From positions 1-64,000 of the forward strand of contig CASFSV010000005.1 of the NCBI GenBank assembly GCA_949297415.1: a stretch of DNA of 64,000 nucleotides. Direction: 5' to 3'. Made by a program: the position numbers and the translations under genes. The notes beneath the pieces were generated by a model that made no database searches, had not been told where the DNA came from, and saw only the letters and a program-made list of their open reading frames with translations. Shown here one piece after another: positions 25,006-33,756 of this stretch (position 1 is its first letter; every line of letters begins with the position of its first letter). This stretch comes from an uncultured Alphaproteobacteria bacterium. GTDB lineage: Bacteria > Pseudomonadota > Alphaproteobacteria > RF32 > CAG-239.

Positions 25006-25735
25006 TCTTAATCAAATTCCAATGGTGCCTAAGTTCTTTGGACGAAGAAAAGGACGAGTTGTACGTAAGGCAAAACAATTTTTGTTGGAAAATATGTTGC
25101 CGCAAATGAGAGTTACACCGCAGACAAATTTTAATGTCGAAAATTTGTTCTCTACGCCTAAACAGGAAATCTGTTTGGAAATTGGATTTGGTGATGGACA
25201 ACATTTGTTTGGTCAGGCTTTGAATAATCCTCAGAATGGTTATATCGGGGTAGAAGTTTTTCAAAATGGAGTGGCAAATTTATTAACACTTATCAGTGGA
25301 ATAAAAGAAGGTGATAATTTGCCGAATCATGTTAATATCTATGATTATAAGGTTCAAAATATTAAAGTATTTGACGATGATGTGCGTCTGCTTTTTAAGG
25401 CTATTCCTGATGCTTTTTTTGATAAAATATATTTGTTATTTCCGGATCCGTGGCCTAAAAATAAACATGCAGGCAGACGTTTTGTTAATCCAGATAATCT
25501 AGCGGAAATTAAGAGAATTTTAAAATCAGGCGGTCTTTTTAGGATTGCAACAGATCACCCTGTATATAAAAGACATGTTTTGCGAACAATGTATAAAGAT
25601 ACAAATTTTGTGTGGACGGCAAAATGCGGAAATAATTGGCGTAGAGAACCTGCTGATTGGGTTAAAACGAAATATCAACAAAAAGCAATTCGTGAAGGAC
25701 GACGACCTGTCTTTTTTGATTATCGGAAAATTTAA
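24998..25735 (+). CDS. trmB: tRNA (guanine-N7-)-methyltransferase
   Basis: SAM-dependent methyltransferase forming m7G46 in tRNA. Seen: FFGRRKGRVVRKAKQ at the N-terminus, SAM-binding LEIGFGDGQHL, GVEVFQNGVANLL, LLFPDPWPKNKHAGRRF (the substrate-binding PDPW-x-K-x-x-H-x-x-R block), GGLFRIATDHPVY and TKYQQKAIREGR at the C-terminus. 245 residues, normal. Start ATG 24998 (GTG 24995 possible), overlapping the regulator. In many alphaproteobacteria metK precedes trmB; here it does not. Confidence 0.95.
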   Translation: MLNLNQIPMVPKFFGRRKGRVVRKAKQFLLENMLPQMRVTPQTNFNVENLFSTPKQEICLEIGFGDGQHLFGQALNNPQNGYIGVEVFQNGVANLLTLISGIKEGDNLPNHVNIYDYKVQNIKVFDDDVRLLFKAIPDAFFDKIYLLFPDPWPKNKHAGRRFVNPDNLAEIKRILKSGGLFRIATDHPVYKRHVLRTMYKDTNFVWTAKCGNNWRREPADWVKTKYQQKAIREGRRPVFFDYRKI

Positions 25736-25748
25736 TTCTTGATAAAAT

Positions 25749-25778
25749 AAAGGTTTAGATGATTCTAAACCTTTTTCT
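25749..25778. terminator. Terminator between trmB and the convergent gene
   Basis: AGGTTTAGA (25751-25759) pairs with TCTAAACCT (25764-25772); T run on the plus strand and a T-rich run on the minus strand. Confidence 0.75.
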
Positions 25779-25797
25779 ATATGTTTTATTCTATAGA

Positions 25798-27255
25798 CTA
25801 ACTTCGTCCACGAATAAAGTCAACTGCGGATAAAACTAAAGTCTTTCCTTTTTGCAGAATGTTTGGCTTTTCTTCGGTCGGCTTTTGTTGGTGGATAGTA
25901 TCTTGAGTTTGATTGTTACTACTTCTTTGCTGTGCTATGCGTGCCTTACTTTCTGCAATTTCTATGGCTTTTTGATAGTTTTTTGCTAAATTTTTGGCTC
26001 CGGATAATTCTAACTCAGAGTATTGTCTGATAATGTCCGAAGTGAGAATATTTAGCTTATATAGTTCATCAACACCATATCGTTTACTTTTTCCTGTTAC
26101 CCAAGTTTTAACGGTTTCTCGGAGTATTGGATTGGGATTTGATGTATCTTTGAGAAGTGTTCTTAAATTTTGAGCATCTTTTAGTGCTGCTTTTCCGTTT
26201 CCTTTCCAATTTATGTTGCTGATTGCCGCCGCTACTGCAAATGGTGGTAGACGAGTGGCATCTAAGTTCCCATTTTCATCTTTTAAATTCATACTACGTG
26301 CCAGTGCCGCTGTGACGTGTTTGGTTTTTCCGGGACGCCCTAATTGGTAAAATGCTAAGTTATAGTCTTCAATTTGTTGTACCAATAATTCTTCTGACGG
26401 GAAAAGCTCTGTCAGACATAAGTAGTTCTTTGTGGTATTACTTAGATGAACAGAGTGTCCAACTTTTTTACTTTTTTCGGCTTCGGTCTTTTGGATGAAT
26501 TTTTTTAGCTTTTCGGAAGCTGTTGTTTTCCATGCATCGTCATTAAGCTGAATGCTCTTGTAGATATTTCCTTGTAGAATGGCATCGCGTTCATCCATGG
26601 GACGTAAGTCGCCGTTTTCATCAAAGAATTTATGTTCCAGCTTTTGGACGGCTTCTTCTACGTTACCTTTGTTTGTTTTTATTAAGGGGAGGGCATATTG
26701 TCTGGTTTGTGGATTTGCAGCCAGATATTTTATGAAAGCTGTAATCGCGGCATCATCCATTTGTGAGGGACCTTTGGTTATACCGGTTTTACTCATTATG
26801 CGCAAATCAATGACGTATTTGGTTAGTTGATCTTCGTTTGGTTTGGGATTGTAAGTTTGGCATTCACTTCGATATACAAGGCTTAATGTGTTTGCTTTGG
26901 TTACCTCGTCTTTTAATACGCGTTTTAATTCTATTTTTCCGGTTTTTTGGTATTGCTCAGCATTGATAATATACGTGTACTTGTCTGGGGTATAAGCGTA
27001 TGCTTCGGCATCAGAAATGGCTGGTATTTCTTCAAAGCGATGATATACTTTTTGCGCGGTTCGATAAGCAAAATTTGTTGGTACATCTGTATTTAACGTA
27101 GCAGATTGTTTCTCTAATAGTTTTTCCGATATGGTAATTTCTTTTGTAATGTTGTCGGTTGGTTCTGCTTGTGCGGTATTTTTTTGCGGAATTCCTGAAA
27201 AAGCTGCGCCCGCAGCGATAATTCCGGCACCGGCTATGTATTTCGCTTTTGACAT
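25798..27255 (-). CDS. Exported hypothetical protein, 485 residues
   Basis: I do not recognise the family. The first ~31 residues look like a signal peptide (AGAGIIAAGAAFSGI..., possible cleavage at TAQA-E). The body is soluble and helical: residues ~120-180 include RSECQTYNPKPN and ITKGPSQMDDAAITAFI, which faintly recall a lysozyme-like fold (a Glu followed by a G-P-x-Q-M block), but this is not strong enough for a call. The C-terminus is Gln/Lys-rich (TQDTIHQQKPTEE) with a short hydrophobic-basic end. Single gene. Confidence 0.55.
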   Translation of the reverse strand: MSKAKYIAGAGIIAAGAAFSGIPQKNTAQAEPTDNITKEITISEKLLEKQSATLNTDVPTNFAYRTAQKVYHRFEEIPAISDAEAYAYTPDKYTYIINAEQYQKTGKIELKRVLKDEVTKANTLSLVYRSECQTYNPKPNEDQLTKYVIDLRIMSKTGITKGPSQMDDAAITAFIKYLAANPQTRQYALPLIKTNKGNVEEAVQKLEHKFFDENGDLRPMDERDAILQGNIYKSIQLNDDAWKTTASEKLKKFIQKTEAEKSKKVGHSVHLSNTTKNYLCLTELFPSEELLVQQIEDYNLAFYQLGRPGKTKHVTAALARSMNLKDENGNLDATRLPPFAVAAAISNINWKGNGKAALKDAQNLRTLLKDTSNPNPILRETVKTWVTGKSKRYGVDELYKLNILTSDIIRQYSELELSGAKNLAKNYQKAIEIAESKARIAQQRSSNNQTQDTIHQQKPTEEKPNILQKGKTLVLSAVDFIRGRS

Positions 27256-27394
27256 CTTTTTTATATTTTCCTCTTTAAATATAAATGTTTACATTCCTTT
27301 TTTTTCGTTTTTAATTTAGCATATAAATTTTTATTTGTCTAGTGGGGGAGTGAATTATTATTCAGATTGGTATGTTTCTTTTTGCTTTTAAGGA

Positions 27395-27505
27395 GTGAGT
27401 TTTTTAAAAGACGGTGGAAAAGTGTTACTTTTTAAAGGTAAAATTAAATTTTATGTATTAACTTCAGAAAGACTTGGAGAAGCAGGGCTTCTTTTGATGA
27501 CTTAA
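27395..27505 (+). pseudogene. Possible 3' remnant of rplO (ribosomal protein L15) before secY
   Basis: An open frame of 36 codons (GTG 27395 to TAA 27505) lies 27 nt before secY, where rplO normally stands. Its translation (LKDGGKVLLFKGKIKF, then LTSERLGEAG) is similar in spacing to the C-terminal strand/helix of L15, which usually reads L-x-DG ... hydrophobic strand ... S-x-x-x-x-E-x-AGG. The L15 body is absent upstream. This is a weak, pattern-based alignment; the stretch may be chance. A real rplO would then have to exist elsewhere. Confidence 0.25.
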
Positions 27506-27532
27506 TTAAGTAATAATTTTAAGGAAATAAAA

Positions 27533-28882
27533 ATGGTATCATTAGCAGAGAAAATGGCCGCCAATATGGATGCTTCCGTATTTAGCAAAGCTACAGATTT
27601 GAAAAAACGTTTGTTGTTTACGGTGTTGGCCTTGATTGTTTTTCGTTTGGGAACTTTTATTCCTCTTCCGGGTATTGATTCTCGCGTATTGGCGGAAATA
27701 TTTGCCAGACATTCTAACGGAATTTTAGGGATGTTTAATATGTTTTCCGGTGGTGCGCTGGAACGTATGACGATTTTTGCACTCAATATTATGCCTTATA
27801 TTTCGGCTTCTATTATTTTGCAGCTCGGTCAGTCTATCGTGCCGTCTTTGGCCGCGTTGAAAAAGGAAGGTGAAGCCGGACACCGTAAAATGATGCATTA
27901 TACTAAGCTTTTGACCGTGTTGATTACTATTGTTCAAGGTTATGGTATTGCTGTCGGTTTAATGAGCTTGGCTAATGCTGATGGTTCAAGTGCTGTTGTT
28001 ATAGCTCCGTATACTTTCATCTTTTCTACTATTATTTCTTTGACCGGCGGTACAATGTTTATTGTATGGTTGGGGGAACAGATTACTTCTCGCGGTGTTG
28101 GTAACGGTTCTTCCTTGATTATTACGGTTGGTATTATAGCCAATATTCCGTCTGCTATTGCCCAAACTTTGGAATTGGGACGTATTGGCTCTATGTCTCC
28201 GTTGGTGATTTTAGGCTTGTTTGTTATGAGTATTGCTTTGGTGTTCATTATTCTTAAAGTTGAAATGGCGCAAAGAAGAATCTTAGTACAATATCCAAAG
28301 CGTCAAGTTGGTTTGCGTGTAACTTCGGCTGAGAGTTCTCATTTGCCGTTGAAAGTTAATCCTACCGGCGTTATTCCTCCTATTTTTGCTAGTGCTTTGT
28401 TATTGTTGCCGATTACAATTGCTAATATCTGGTCGAACAATGGTCCTGAATGGGTGCAAACGTTGAGTAGATATCTTAGCCATGGACAACCTTTGTATTT
28501 GGCGTTGTATGCTTTCTTGATAGTGTTCTTTGCTTTCTTTTATACGGCTGTTGTTGTTAATCCAGAAGAAACAGCAGAGAATTTGAAAAAGCATGGCGGC
28601 TTTATTGCAGGTATTCGTCCAGGTAAAAATACTGCTGAATATCTTGACTATGTTGTTACAAGATTGACGGTTCTTGGTGCTTTCTATTTGGCTGCATTAT
28701 GTATTTTGCCTGAAATCTTAATTGCAAAATTGTCTGTTCCTTTTGTTTTGGGCGGTACAACTTTGCTCATCGTGGTTCAGGTTACTATGGACTTTATTAC
28801 TCAGGTTCAGTCGCACTTAATTGCTTATCAATATGAGGGGCTTTTGAAAAAAGCTTCTTTGGTAAGTAAAAGGAAAAAATAA
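27533..28882 (+). CDS. secY: Preprotein translocase subunit SecY
   Basis: Core channel of the Sec translocon, inner membrane, about ten transmembrane helices over 449 residues. Seen: FRLGTFIPLPGID after TM1, MFSGGALERMTIFALNIMPYI (signature 1 region), GEQITSRGVGNG and KVNPTGVIPPIFAS (signature 2 region), QVQSHLIAYQYEGLLKKAS at the C-terminus. AAGGA lies 8-9 nt before ATG. adk follows after 3 nt. Unlike the classical spc operon, no rplO or rpmD precedes it here. Confidence 0.96.
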   Translation: MVSLAEKMAANMDASVFSKATDLKKRLLFTVLALIVFRLGTFIPLPGIDSRVLAEIFARHSNGILGMFNMFSGGALERMTIFALNIMPYISASIILQLGQSIVPSLAALKKEGEAGHRKMMHYTKLLTVLITIVQGYGIAVGLMSLANADGSSAVVIAPYTFIFSTIISLTGGTMFIVWLGEQITSRGVGNGSSLIITVGIIANIPSAIAQTLELGRIGSMSPLVILGLFVMSIALVFIILKVEMAQRRILVQYPKRQVGLRVTSAESSHLPLKVNPTGVIPPIFASALLLLPITIANIWSNNGPEWVQTLSRYLSHGQPLYLALYAFLIVFFAFFYTAVVVNPEETAENLKKHGGFIAGIRPGKNTAEYLDYVVTRLTVLGAFYLAALCILPEILIAKLSVPFVLGGTTLLIVVQVTMDFITQVQSHLIAYQYEGLLKKASLVSKRKK

Positions 28883-28885
28883 ATA

Positions 28886-29554
28886 ATGACGGATAAAGAT
28901 TTATTTGTTGTTTTTACCGGCGCGCCCGGGTGTGGAAAAGGCACCCAGGCTCGCATTTTGTGTGAGAAAACGGGAATTTGTCATTTGTCTACCGGGGAAA
29001 TGCTCCGTGCTGAAATCAAAAAGGCTACTCCTTTGGGGATGGAGCTTAAAGAGGCTCTTGATGATGGTGGATTTGCCTCGGATGATTTGATTATCCGTAT
29101 GGTTGAAGAACGAATCGGGCAAGAGGATTGCCAACATGGATTTTTGTTGGATGGATTTCCACGGACACTTGTCCAGGCCGAAATTTTGGCTGATATGCTT
29201 AAGGCAAAAAAGCAAAAATTAGATGCGGTTATTGAAATTCAAGTGCCTGACGAGATTATTATGGAGCGAATTTTAGGGCGTTATGCTTGTATGAAATGTG
29301 GTCGCGGTTATCATGATAAATTCTTGAAACCTAAAGTTTATGGTGTTTGTGATGAATGCGGCGGTGTAGAGTTTTCTCGCAGACAAGATGATAATCGGAC
29401 AACGGTACATAATAGATTGGTTAATTTTAGGGCTTATACCTATCCGACAATCCCGTTTTTTGAAAAAGAAGGACTGCTTAGATGTGTCGATGGAACCGGA
29501 ACTATTGAAGCCGTCGCTGCTAAAATTGAAAAAATTTTGGGTTTAGATGTGTGA
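28886..29554 (+). CDS. adk: Adenylate kinase (zinc-type LID)
   Basis: Converts ATP + AMP to 2 ADP. Seen: P-loop GAPGCGKGTQA, STGEMLRAEI in the AMP site, DGFPRTLVQAE, and a LID domain with four Cys (CMKCGRGYH and CDECGG), which binds structural zinc, a form more usual in Gram-positives but also found in some proteobacteria. The Arg pair RQDDNRTTVHNRL is present. 222 residues, normal long-type. Follows secY by 3 nt, so co-transcribed. Confidence 0.95.
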   Translation: MTDKDLFVVFTGAPGCGKGTQARILCEKTGICHLSTGEMLRAEIKKATPLGMELKEALDDGGFASDDLIIRMVEERIGQEDCQHGFLLDGFPRTLVQAEILADMLKAKKQKLDAVIEIQVPDEIIMERILGRYACMKCGRGYHDKFLKPKVYGVCDECGGVEFSRRQDDNRTTVHNRLVNFRAYTYPTIPFFEKEGLLRCVDGTGTIEAVAAKIEKILGLDV

Positions 29555-29629
29555 TTGCGATTCGTTTACTCCGAAATTAATAATTTGTTAAAAATGTGTA
29601 TTTTTTTTGTATTTTTTTTAAAAGAAGTG

Positions 29630-29657
29630 TTGACTCTAAGAAATTATGCCCTATAAT
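29630..29657 (+). promoter_or_regulatory. Strong promoter of rpsM-rpsK-rpoA
   Basis: TTGACT at 29630-29635 and a perfect TATAAT at 29652-29657 with a 16-nt spacer. It separates this transcript from secY-adk. Confidence 0.8.
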
Positions 29658-29728
29658 CCGCATTAATTTTGAAGAGTGGTGATCAACTTTTTGAATGGTT
29701 TAATTGTTTAAATAAATGGAGAGTTAAT

Positions 29729-30097
29729 TTGGCTCGTATAGCTGGTGTAAATATTCCTTCTGCCAAGAAATTGGAGATCGCTTTGACCTCTATCTATGGT
29801 ATCGGAAGAGAAACAGCACAGGTTATCTGTGCAAAAGCGGGCGTTGCTGGTGATCGTCGTGTACAAGAATTGTCCGATGAAGATATTGCAAAGGTTCGTG
29901 AAGTAATTGATAAAGACTACCTCGTTGAAGGTGAACTTCGTCGTGAAGTTGCTGTAAATATTAAGCGCTTGATGGATTTGGGCTGCTACCGTGGTCTTCG
30001 CCATCGTAAGGGGTTGCCTGTTCGTGGTCAGAGTACTAAACAAAATGCGAGAACCCGTAAAGGTAAACGCAAGACTGTGGCTAACAAGAAGAAATAA
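29729..30097 (+). CDS. rpsM: 30S ribosomal protein S13
   Basis: Small-subunit head protein contacting the P-site tRNA and intersubunit bridges. The conserved start (M)[12 protein letters not shown] is encoded from a TTG start at 29729, with GGAG (29718-29721) 7 nt upstream; annotations starting at 29669 would add 20 residues not seen in the family. Family motifs: [40 protein letters not shown] and the basic end [10 protein letters not shown]. 122 residues, normal. Confidence 0.95.
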   Translation: MARIAGVNIPSAKKLEIALTSIYGIGRETAQVICAKAGVAGDRRVQELSDEDIAKVREVIDKDYLVEGELRREVAVNIKRLMDLGCYRGLRHRKGLPVRGQSTKQNARTRKGKRKTVANKKK

Positions 30098-30108
30098 GTG
30101 AGGTAGTG

Positions 30109-30492
30109 ATGGCAAAAACAGTTATTAAAAGAAAAGAAAAAAAGAACATCACATCCGGTGTCGCTCATGTAAATTCTACTTTCAATAATACACGAGTAAC
30201 AATTACGGATGCTCAAGGTAATACGGTTTCTTGGTCTACAGCTGGTGCTCAAGGCTTTAAAGGTTCTAGAAAATCTACTCCTTATGCAGCTCAGGTTGCT
30301 GCTGAGGAAGCTGGTAGAAAAGCTCAAGAAAATGGTATGAAAACTCTTGAAGTTGAAGTTAAAGGACCAGGTTCTGGGCGCGAATCCGCAATCAGAGCAT
30401 TGCAGGTTATCGGCTTTACCATTACTTCTATCCGTGATGTGACTCCTATTCCACATAACGGCTGCCGTTTAAGAAAACGCCGCAGAGTTTAA
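30109..30492 (+). CDS. rpsK: 30S ribosomal protein S11
   Basis: Platform protein of the small subunit. Seen: [52 protein letters not shown] and [17 protein letters not shown], the family C-terminus. I take ATG 30109, with GAGG 5 nt upstream, over GTG 30106. 127 residues, normal. 11 nt after rpsM. Confidence 0.95.
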   Translation: MAKTVIKRKEKKNITSGVAHVNSTFNNTRVTITDAQGNTVSWSTAGAQGFKGSRKSTPYAAQVAAEEAGRKAQENGMKTLEVEVKGPGSGRESAIRALQVIGFTITSIRDVTPIPHNGCRLRKRRRV

Positions 30493-30501
30493 TTTTTTGT
30501 C

Positions 30502-30535
30502 GCAGAGGAAGGTTTACCTTCCTTCTGCTTGTTTT
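30502..30535 (+). terminator. Terminator-like hairpin between rpsK and rpoA
   Basis: GCAGAGGAAGG (30502-30512) pairs with CCTTCCTTCTGC (30517-30528), followed by TTGTTTTATT. It would partly end or pause transcription before rpoA; an attenuator role is inference. Confidence 0.55.
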
Positions 30536-30567
30536 ATTGCGTATAAATCTATTAAGAGGGTATTCCG

Positions 30568-31578
30568 GTGATTCAGAAAAATTGGCAAGAACTTATAAAA
30601 CCAACTAATCTAGAGGTTGTTCCAGGCGAAGGCAGGAATGTTGCTAAGATAGTTGTTGAACCTTTAGAAAGAGGTTTTGGTTTAACTCTCGGTAACGCAT
30701 TGAGAAGAGTTTTGTTATCTTCTTTACAGGGTGGTGCGGTTACTGCAGTAAAAATTGACGGCGTTTTACATGAATTTTCGGTTATCGAAGGCGTTCGTGA
30801 AGATGTTACCGATGTTATCCTGAATATCAAAGGACTCGCTGTTGCTGTTCATTCTGAAGGACAGAAAACAATGCGCTTAAAGGCTGAAGGTCCTATGGTT
30901 GTTACGGCTGGTATGATTGAAACTGGTCATGACGTTGAAATTATGAATCCAGAGCACGTTATTTGTACTTTGGATGCTGGTGCGAAAATTTCTATGGAAT
31001 TGATCGTTGGTACTGGTAAAGGTTATGTTCCGGCTGTTCAGAATAAAACACCTGATGCTCCAATCGGTGTGATTGCCGTTGATGCTATTTATTCTCCGGT
31101 TAGAAAAGTTTCTTACAAAGTTGAGAAAACTCGTGTTGGTCAAAATACAGATTATGATAAATTGACAATGGTTGTTGAAACAAATGGTGTTGTTTCTCCT
31201 GAAGATGCTGTTGCTCTTTCGGCTAGAATCTTGCAAGACCAATTGAAACCGTTTATTAACTTTGATGAACCTGAAAGCGAAGTAGAAGATGTTAAAGAAG
31301 AACTTCCTTTCGATAGAAACTTGTTACGTAAAGTTGATGAACTTGAATTGTCAGTTCGTTCTGCTAACTGCTTGAAGAATGATAATATCGTTTATATTGG
31401 TGATTTGGTTCAAAAGACTGAAGCTGAAATGCTCAGAACACCTAACTTTGGTAGAAAATCTTTGAATGAAATTAAAGAAGTTTTGGCAAAGATGGGTATT
31501 CACTTGGGTATGGAAACTCCAGGTTGGCCGCCTGAGAATATTGAAGAATTAATTAAAAAATGTGATGAGCATTTTTAA
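30568..31578 (+). CDS. rpoA: RNA polymerase subunit alpha
   Basis: Alpha subunit: N-terminal dimerisation domain ([39 protein letters not shown] at the linker/CTD boundary) and C-terminal domain that binds UP elements and activators ([47 protein letters not shown]). GTG start giving [12 protein letters not shown], the alphaproteobacterial form. 336 residues, normal. In most bacteria rplQ follows; here a terminator does. Confidence 0.96.
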   Translation: MIQKNWQELIKPTNLEVVPGEGRNVAKIVVEPLERGFGLTLGNALRRVLLSSLQGGAVTAVKIDGVLHEFSVIEGVREDVTDVILNIKGLAVAVHSEGQKTMRLKAEGPMVVTAGMIETGHDVEIMNPEHVICTLDAGAKISMELIVGTGKGYVPAVQNKTPDAPIGVIAVDAIYSPVRKVSYKVEKTRVGQNTDYDKLTMVVETNGVVSPEDAVALSARILQDQLKPFINFDEPESEVEDVKEELPFDRNLLRKVDELELSVRSANCLKNDNIVYIGDLVQKTEAEMLRTPNFGRKSLNEIKEVLAKMGIHLGMETPGWPPENIEELIKKCDEHF

Positions 31579-31601
31579 GAGAATCTAAAATATTGTGTGA
31601 G

Positions 31602-31627
31602 AGAGCTGGATAACTTCCGGCTCTTTT
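31602..31627 (+). terminator. Rho-independent terminator after rpoA
   Basis: AGAGCTGGA pairs with TCCGGCTCT and is followed by six T. It ends the ribosomal block with no rplQ. Confidence 0.85.
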
Positions 31628-31744
31628 TTGTGTTAAAAAACTTAAATATTAGTTCTATAAGTAATGGAATTTTTTATAGGTATATTTAGGTGTTAAAAAT
31701 ATGAAATTAACTGTTTGAAACTGATTGTATCCTTTTATGTTGTT

Positions 31745-32683
31745 TTAGAATAAATTGTTCCAAAAAATAGAGATTGTCTTATATGCGGATAGAGAAAACT
31801 CTTTGCTTTTTTGTTGCCATTGATTCAATATTTCTGGAGTTAGTTGTTGATATAAAGTATAAGCTTCTTGAGTTGATGTGGTGTGAAAAAGTTGCTCTAA
31901 TTCAGCATCTTGCAACATTGATTTTATTTTCCATGTGTTGGATTCAATTGAAATGGTGGGAATTCCCAGCATTAAAGACATACAGCATGCATGAAATCTT
32001 CCTGAGATTAATGTTTCGTAATTTGTTAGTTGTTCTGCTTTTTCTAAATGCTTAAAGTTTTTGTTTTTTTGAAAAAAATAGCATAAATTTTTTTTGTGCT
32101 TTTTCCAATGTTTTAAGTACATGAAAAATAAATCGCTTTTGCATTGATTGGAAAGTTTGATTAATTCTGATGTGATATTTTTTTTTGTACTGTCTATGAA
32201 TGCGATTTTCTTTTGAGGATTGTGTGGATATTGATTTAAATTTGGCCAACTGTAAAAGGTTAAATCTGGAATTTTTAGGGCATTTTTGCACCCATCTTGT
32301 ATAGCTTCATTATATGAGAAGGCTTCTCTGAATGTACAAATATCGAAAATTTGTAAATAGTTTTTTGTTTGAGTGTTATTTTGCCAGACGCTATTTACGA
32401 GGAAAGTTTTTTTGTTTAAATCTTTTGCGATAGCTGCCTTTTTTAGCCAGTTACTGCCTGCATTGTCGTGAAGAGTACCCTCCCCATTTAATAAGACTAT
32501 ATCTGCTGGATTTATTTGCTCTTTAAATTCTTTATAATCAAAATCCTTATCAGTATTTCTATCGTATAGGTAAATTTCACAGTTATGTTCGTGGCATAAG
32601 GTATTTATATTTTGAATAACATGATTGCATCCCCAGTGCCCAATATCTCTAGTTGTATCGTTTAATAAAGCTACTTTTATCAT
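31745..32683 (-). CDS. Polysaccharide pyruvyl transferase family protein
   Basis: A 312-residue GT-B-like protein of the pyruvyl transferase (CsaB/WcaK) superfamily, which adds pyruvate ketals to, or otherwise modifies, cell-surface sugars. Seen: N-terminal VALLNDTTRDIGHWGCNHVI (cofactor/nucleotide loop), LLNGEGTLHDN near residues 65-74 (family G-E-G-x-x-x), FREAFSYNEA, and SGRFHACCMSLMLGIPTI at ~227-244 (S-x-R-x-H). The acceptor sugar is unknown. It starts 2 nt after the GT29 stop, so the two form one operon. More Lys/Asn-rich and AT-rich than its flanks, consistent with acquisition by transfer. Confidence 0.8.
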   Translation of the reverse strand: MIKVALLNDTTRDIGHWGCNHVIQNINTLCHEHNCEIYLYDRNTDKDFDYKEFKEQINPADIVLLNGEGTLHDNAGSNWLKKAAIAKDLNKKTFLVNSVWQNNTQTKNYLQIFDICTFREAFSYNEAIQDGCKNALKIPDLTFYSWPNLNQYPHNPQKKIAFIDSTKKNITSELIKLSNQCKSDLFFMYLKHWKKHKKNLCYFFQKNKNFKHLEKAEQLTNYETLISGRFHACCMSLMLGIPTISIESNTWKIKSMLQDAELEQLFHTTSTQEAYTLYQQLTPEILNQWQQKSKEFSLSAYKTISIFWNNLF

Positions 32684-32685
32684 TT

Positions 32686-33696
32686 TTATTCTCCAAAAAT
32701 ATTTTGCAAAATGGTATTTTCTAATTCAAAATTATGATGAGCGTTTTGGGTGAATTTTTTGATTTTTAAAAATGATCTTTTTTGAAAATAGTGTTCGTAG
32801 TAATTTGTAGCATTTTCTAGAAATGAAAATCCGAAAATGTCTTGTTTAGATATTTTGCAGATGCAGTTTAAGTGGTATAGTGCGGATAATCCTGATGATG
32901 GATAAATGATGCCATATTGTTTGAGTTGTTTTTTGTACTCGTCTCCAATATATGAGATTGGAATTTGGGCTGAAAGATTTTGGTAAATAATATCACAAAA
33001 TTTAGGATGTAGTTTTGTGTGTTTTAGATCTATATTGTAAAGAATGTAGTTTAATTTGGATATTTCGTCTAATGAGCGATTAATAATATCTCCTGCTTGA
33101 CAACAAACCCATATGTTGGTTTTGTTGCCATAATCTTGTTCGTAGTTCTTTGTAGTATAGTTGTTGAAACGGATGACGATGTCCGCTTGGTCTATTTTTT
33201 TTCCTTTTTTTTTCCCAATAAGATTTGGCGAGTTACCTATTATGGCTATTTTTTTGTTTTGTAAATAATTTTCTAAAGATAAATTGGTTCTGTTGTTTTC
33301 TAGTGTTTTCCATATTTGTGCACATTTTTGTATTTCTGTGTTTGTGCATCCTTCATCATATAGTAAATTGGATATGAGTGGGTAAGATGATATAAATTCA
33401 TAACCATAGTGAGATATGTAAGTTTTTAGAGTTTCGGAAGCTTCGCTTATTTTGTTATTTTCAATCAGTGTTGAAATGTAGATTAGAAATATTTCCTTAT
33501 TTTCTTCTTTTAATGCGGTATTACATTTTAGTATTGTTCGTAATTTTTGTTCTAGTAATAAAGGATGAAAATCTGTCTGCCACTCTTGAAATAAATTATT
33601 TAGAAAATTAGCCGTTTTAATTTTATATTTAAATTTTATTCCTAAAATTGTTAAAATTATTTTATTGCCGTTTCGATTTTTACTGTAAAGTTTCAT
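32686..33696 (-). CDS. Glycosyltransferase family 29 (sialyltransferase-like)
   Basis: A 336-residue protein with all four sialyl motifs of GT29: motif L (KKIAIIGNSPNLIGKKKG then ID..DIVIRFNNY, ~148-180), motif S (IYPSSGLSALYHLN, ~264-277), motif III (HYFQ, His302) and motif VS (His321-x4-Glu326). Family members transfer sialic acid from CMP-sialate; donor here is inferred. Residues 1-140 form an N-terminal helical domain beginning with a KIILTILGIKFKYK patch often seen in bacterial glycan enzymes. No signal anchor, so cytoplasmic. AAGGA Shine-Dalgarno ~10 nt before ATG. Only 27 nt separate the start from the terminator of the structured RNA upstream. No neuA/neuB genes in the window. AT-rich, likely transferred. 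Confidence 0.8.
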   Translation of the reverse strand: MKLYSKNRNGNKIILTILGIKFKYKIKTANFLNNLFQEWQTDFHPLLLEQKLRTILKCNTALKEENKEIFLIYISTLIENNKISEASETLKTYISHYGYEFISSYPLISNLLYDEGCTNTEIQKCAQIWKTLENNRTNLSLENYLQNKKIAIIGNSPNLIGKKKGKKIDQADIVIRFNNYTTKNYEQDYGNKTNIWVCCQAGDIINRSLDEISKLNYILYNIDLKHTKLHPKFCDIIYQNLSAQIPISYIGDEYKKQLKQYGIIYPSSGLSALYHLNCICKISKQDIFGFSFLENATNYYEHYFQKRSFLKIKKFTQNAHHNFELENTILQNIFGE

Positions 33697-33723
33697 TTTT
33701 CAACATCCTTTATGAGCAGTTAT

Positions 33724-33756
33724 AAAAAATCCCACATTTCACAAATGAAAGGTGGG
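33724..33756 (-). terminator. Terminator of the structured RNA, just before the GT29 gene
   Basis: CCCAC-C-TTTC (33756-33747) pairs with GAAA-T-GTGGG (33740-33731) and runs into a stretch of T. Its 5' arm shares three C with the closing helix of the RNA, so the two structures compete. Confidence 0.75.

Noticed and set aside
25798-27255. Lytic transglycosylase call for the exported 485-residue protein
   Set aside because: Only a faint G-P-x-Q-M resemblance; the catalytic surroundings are not convincing.
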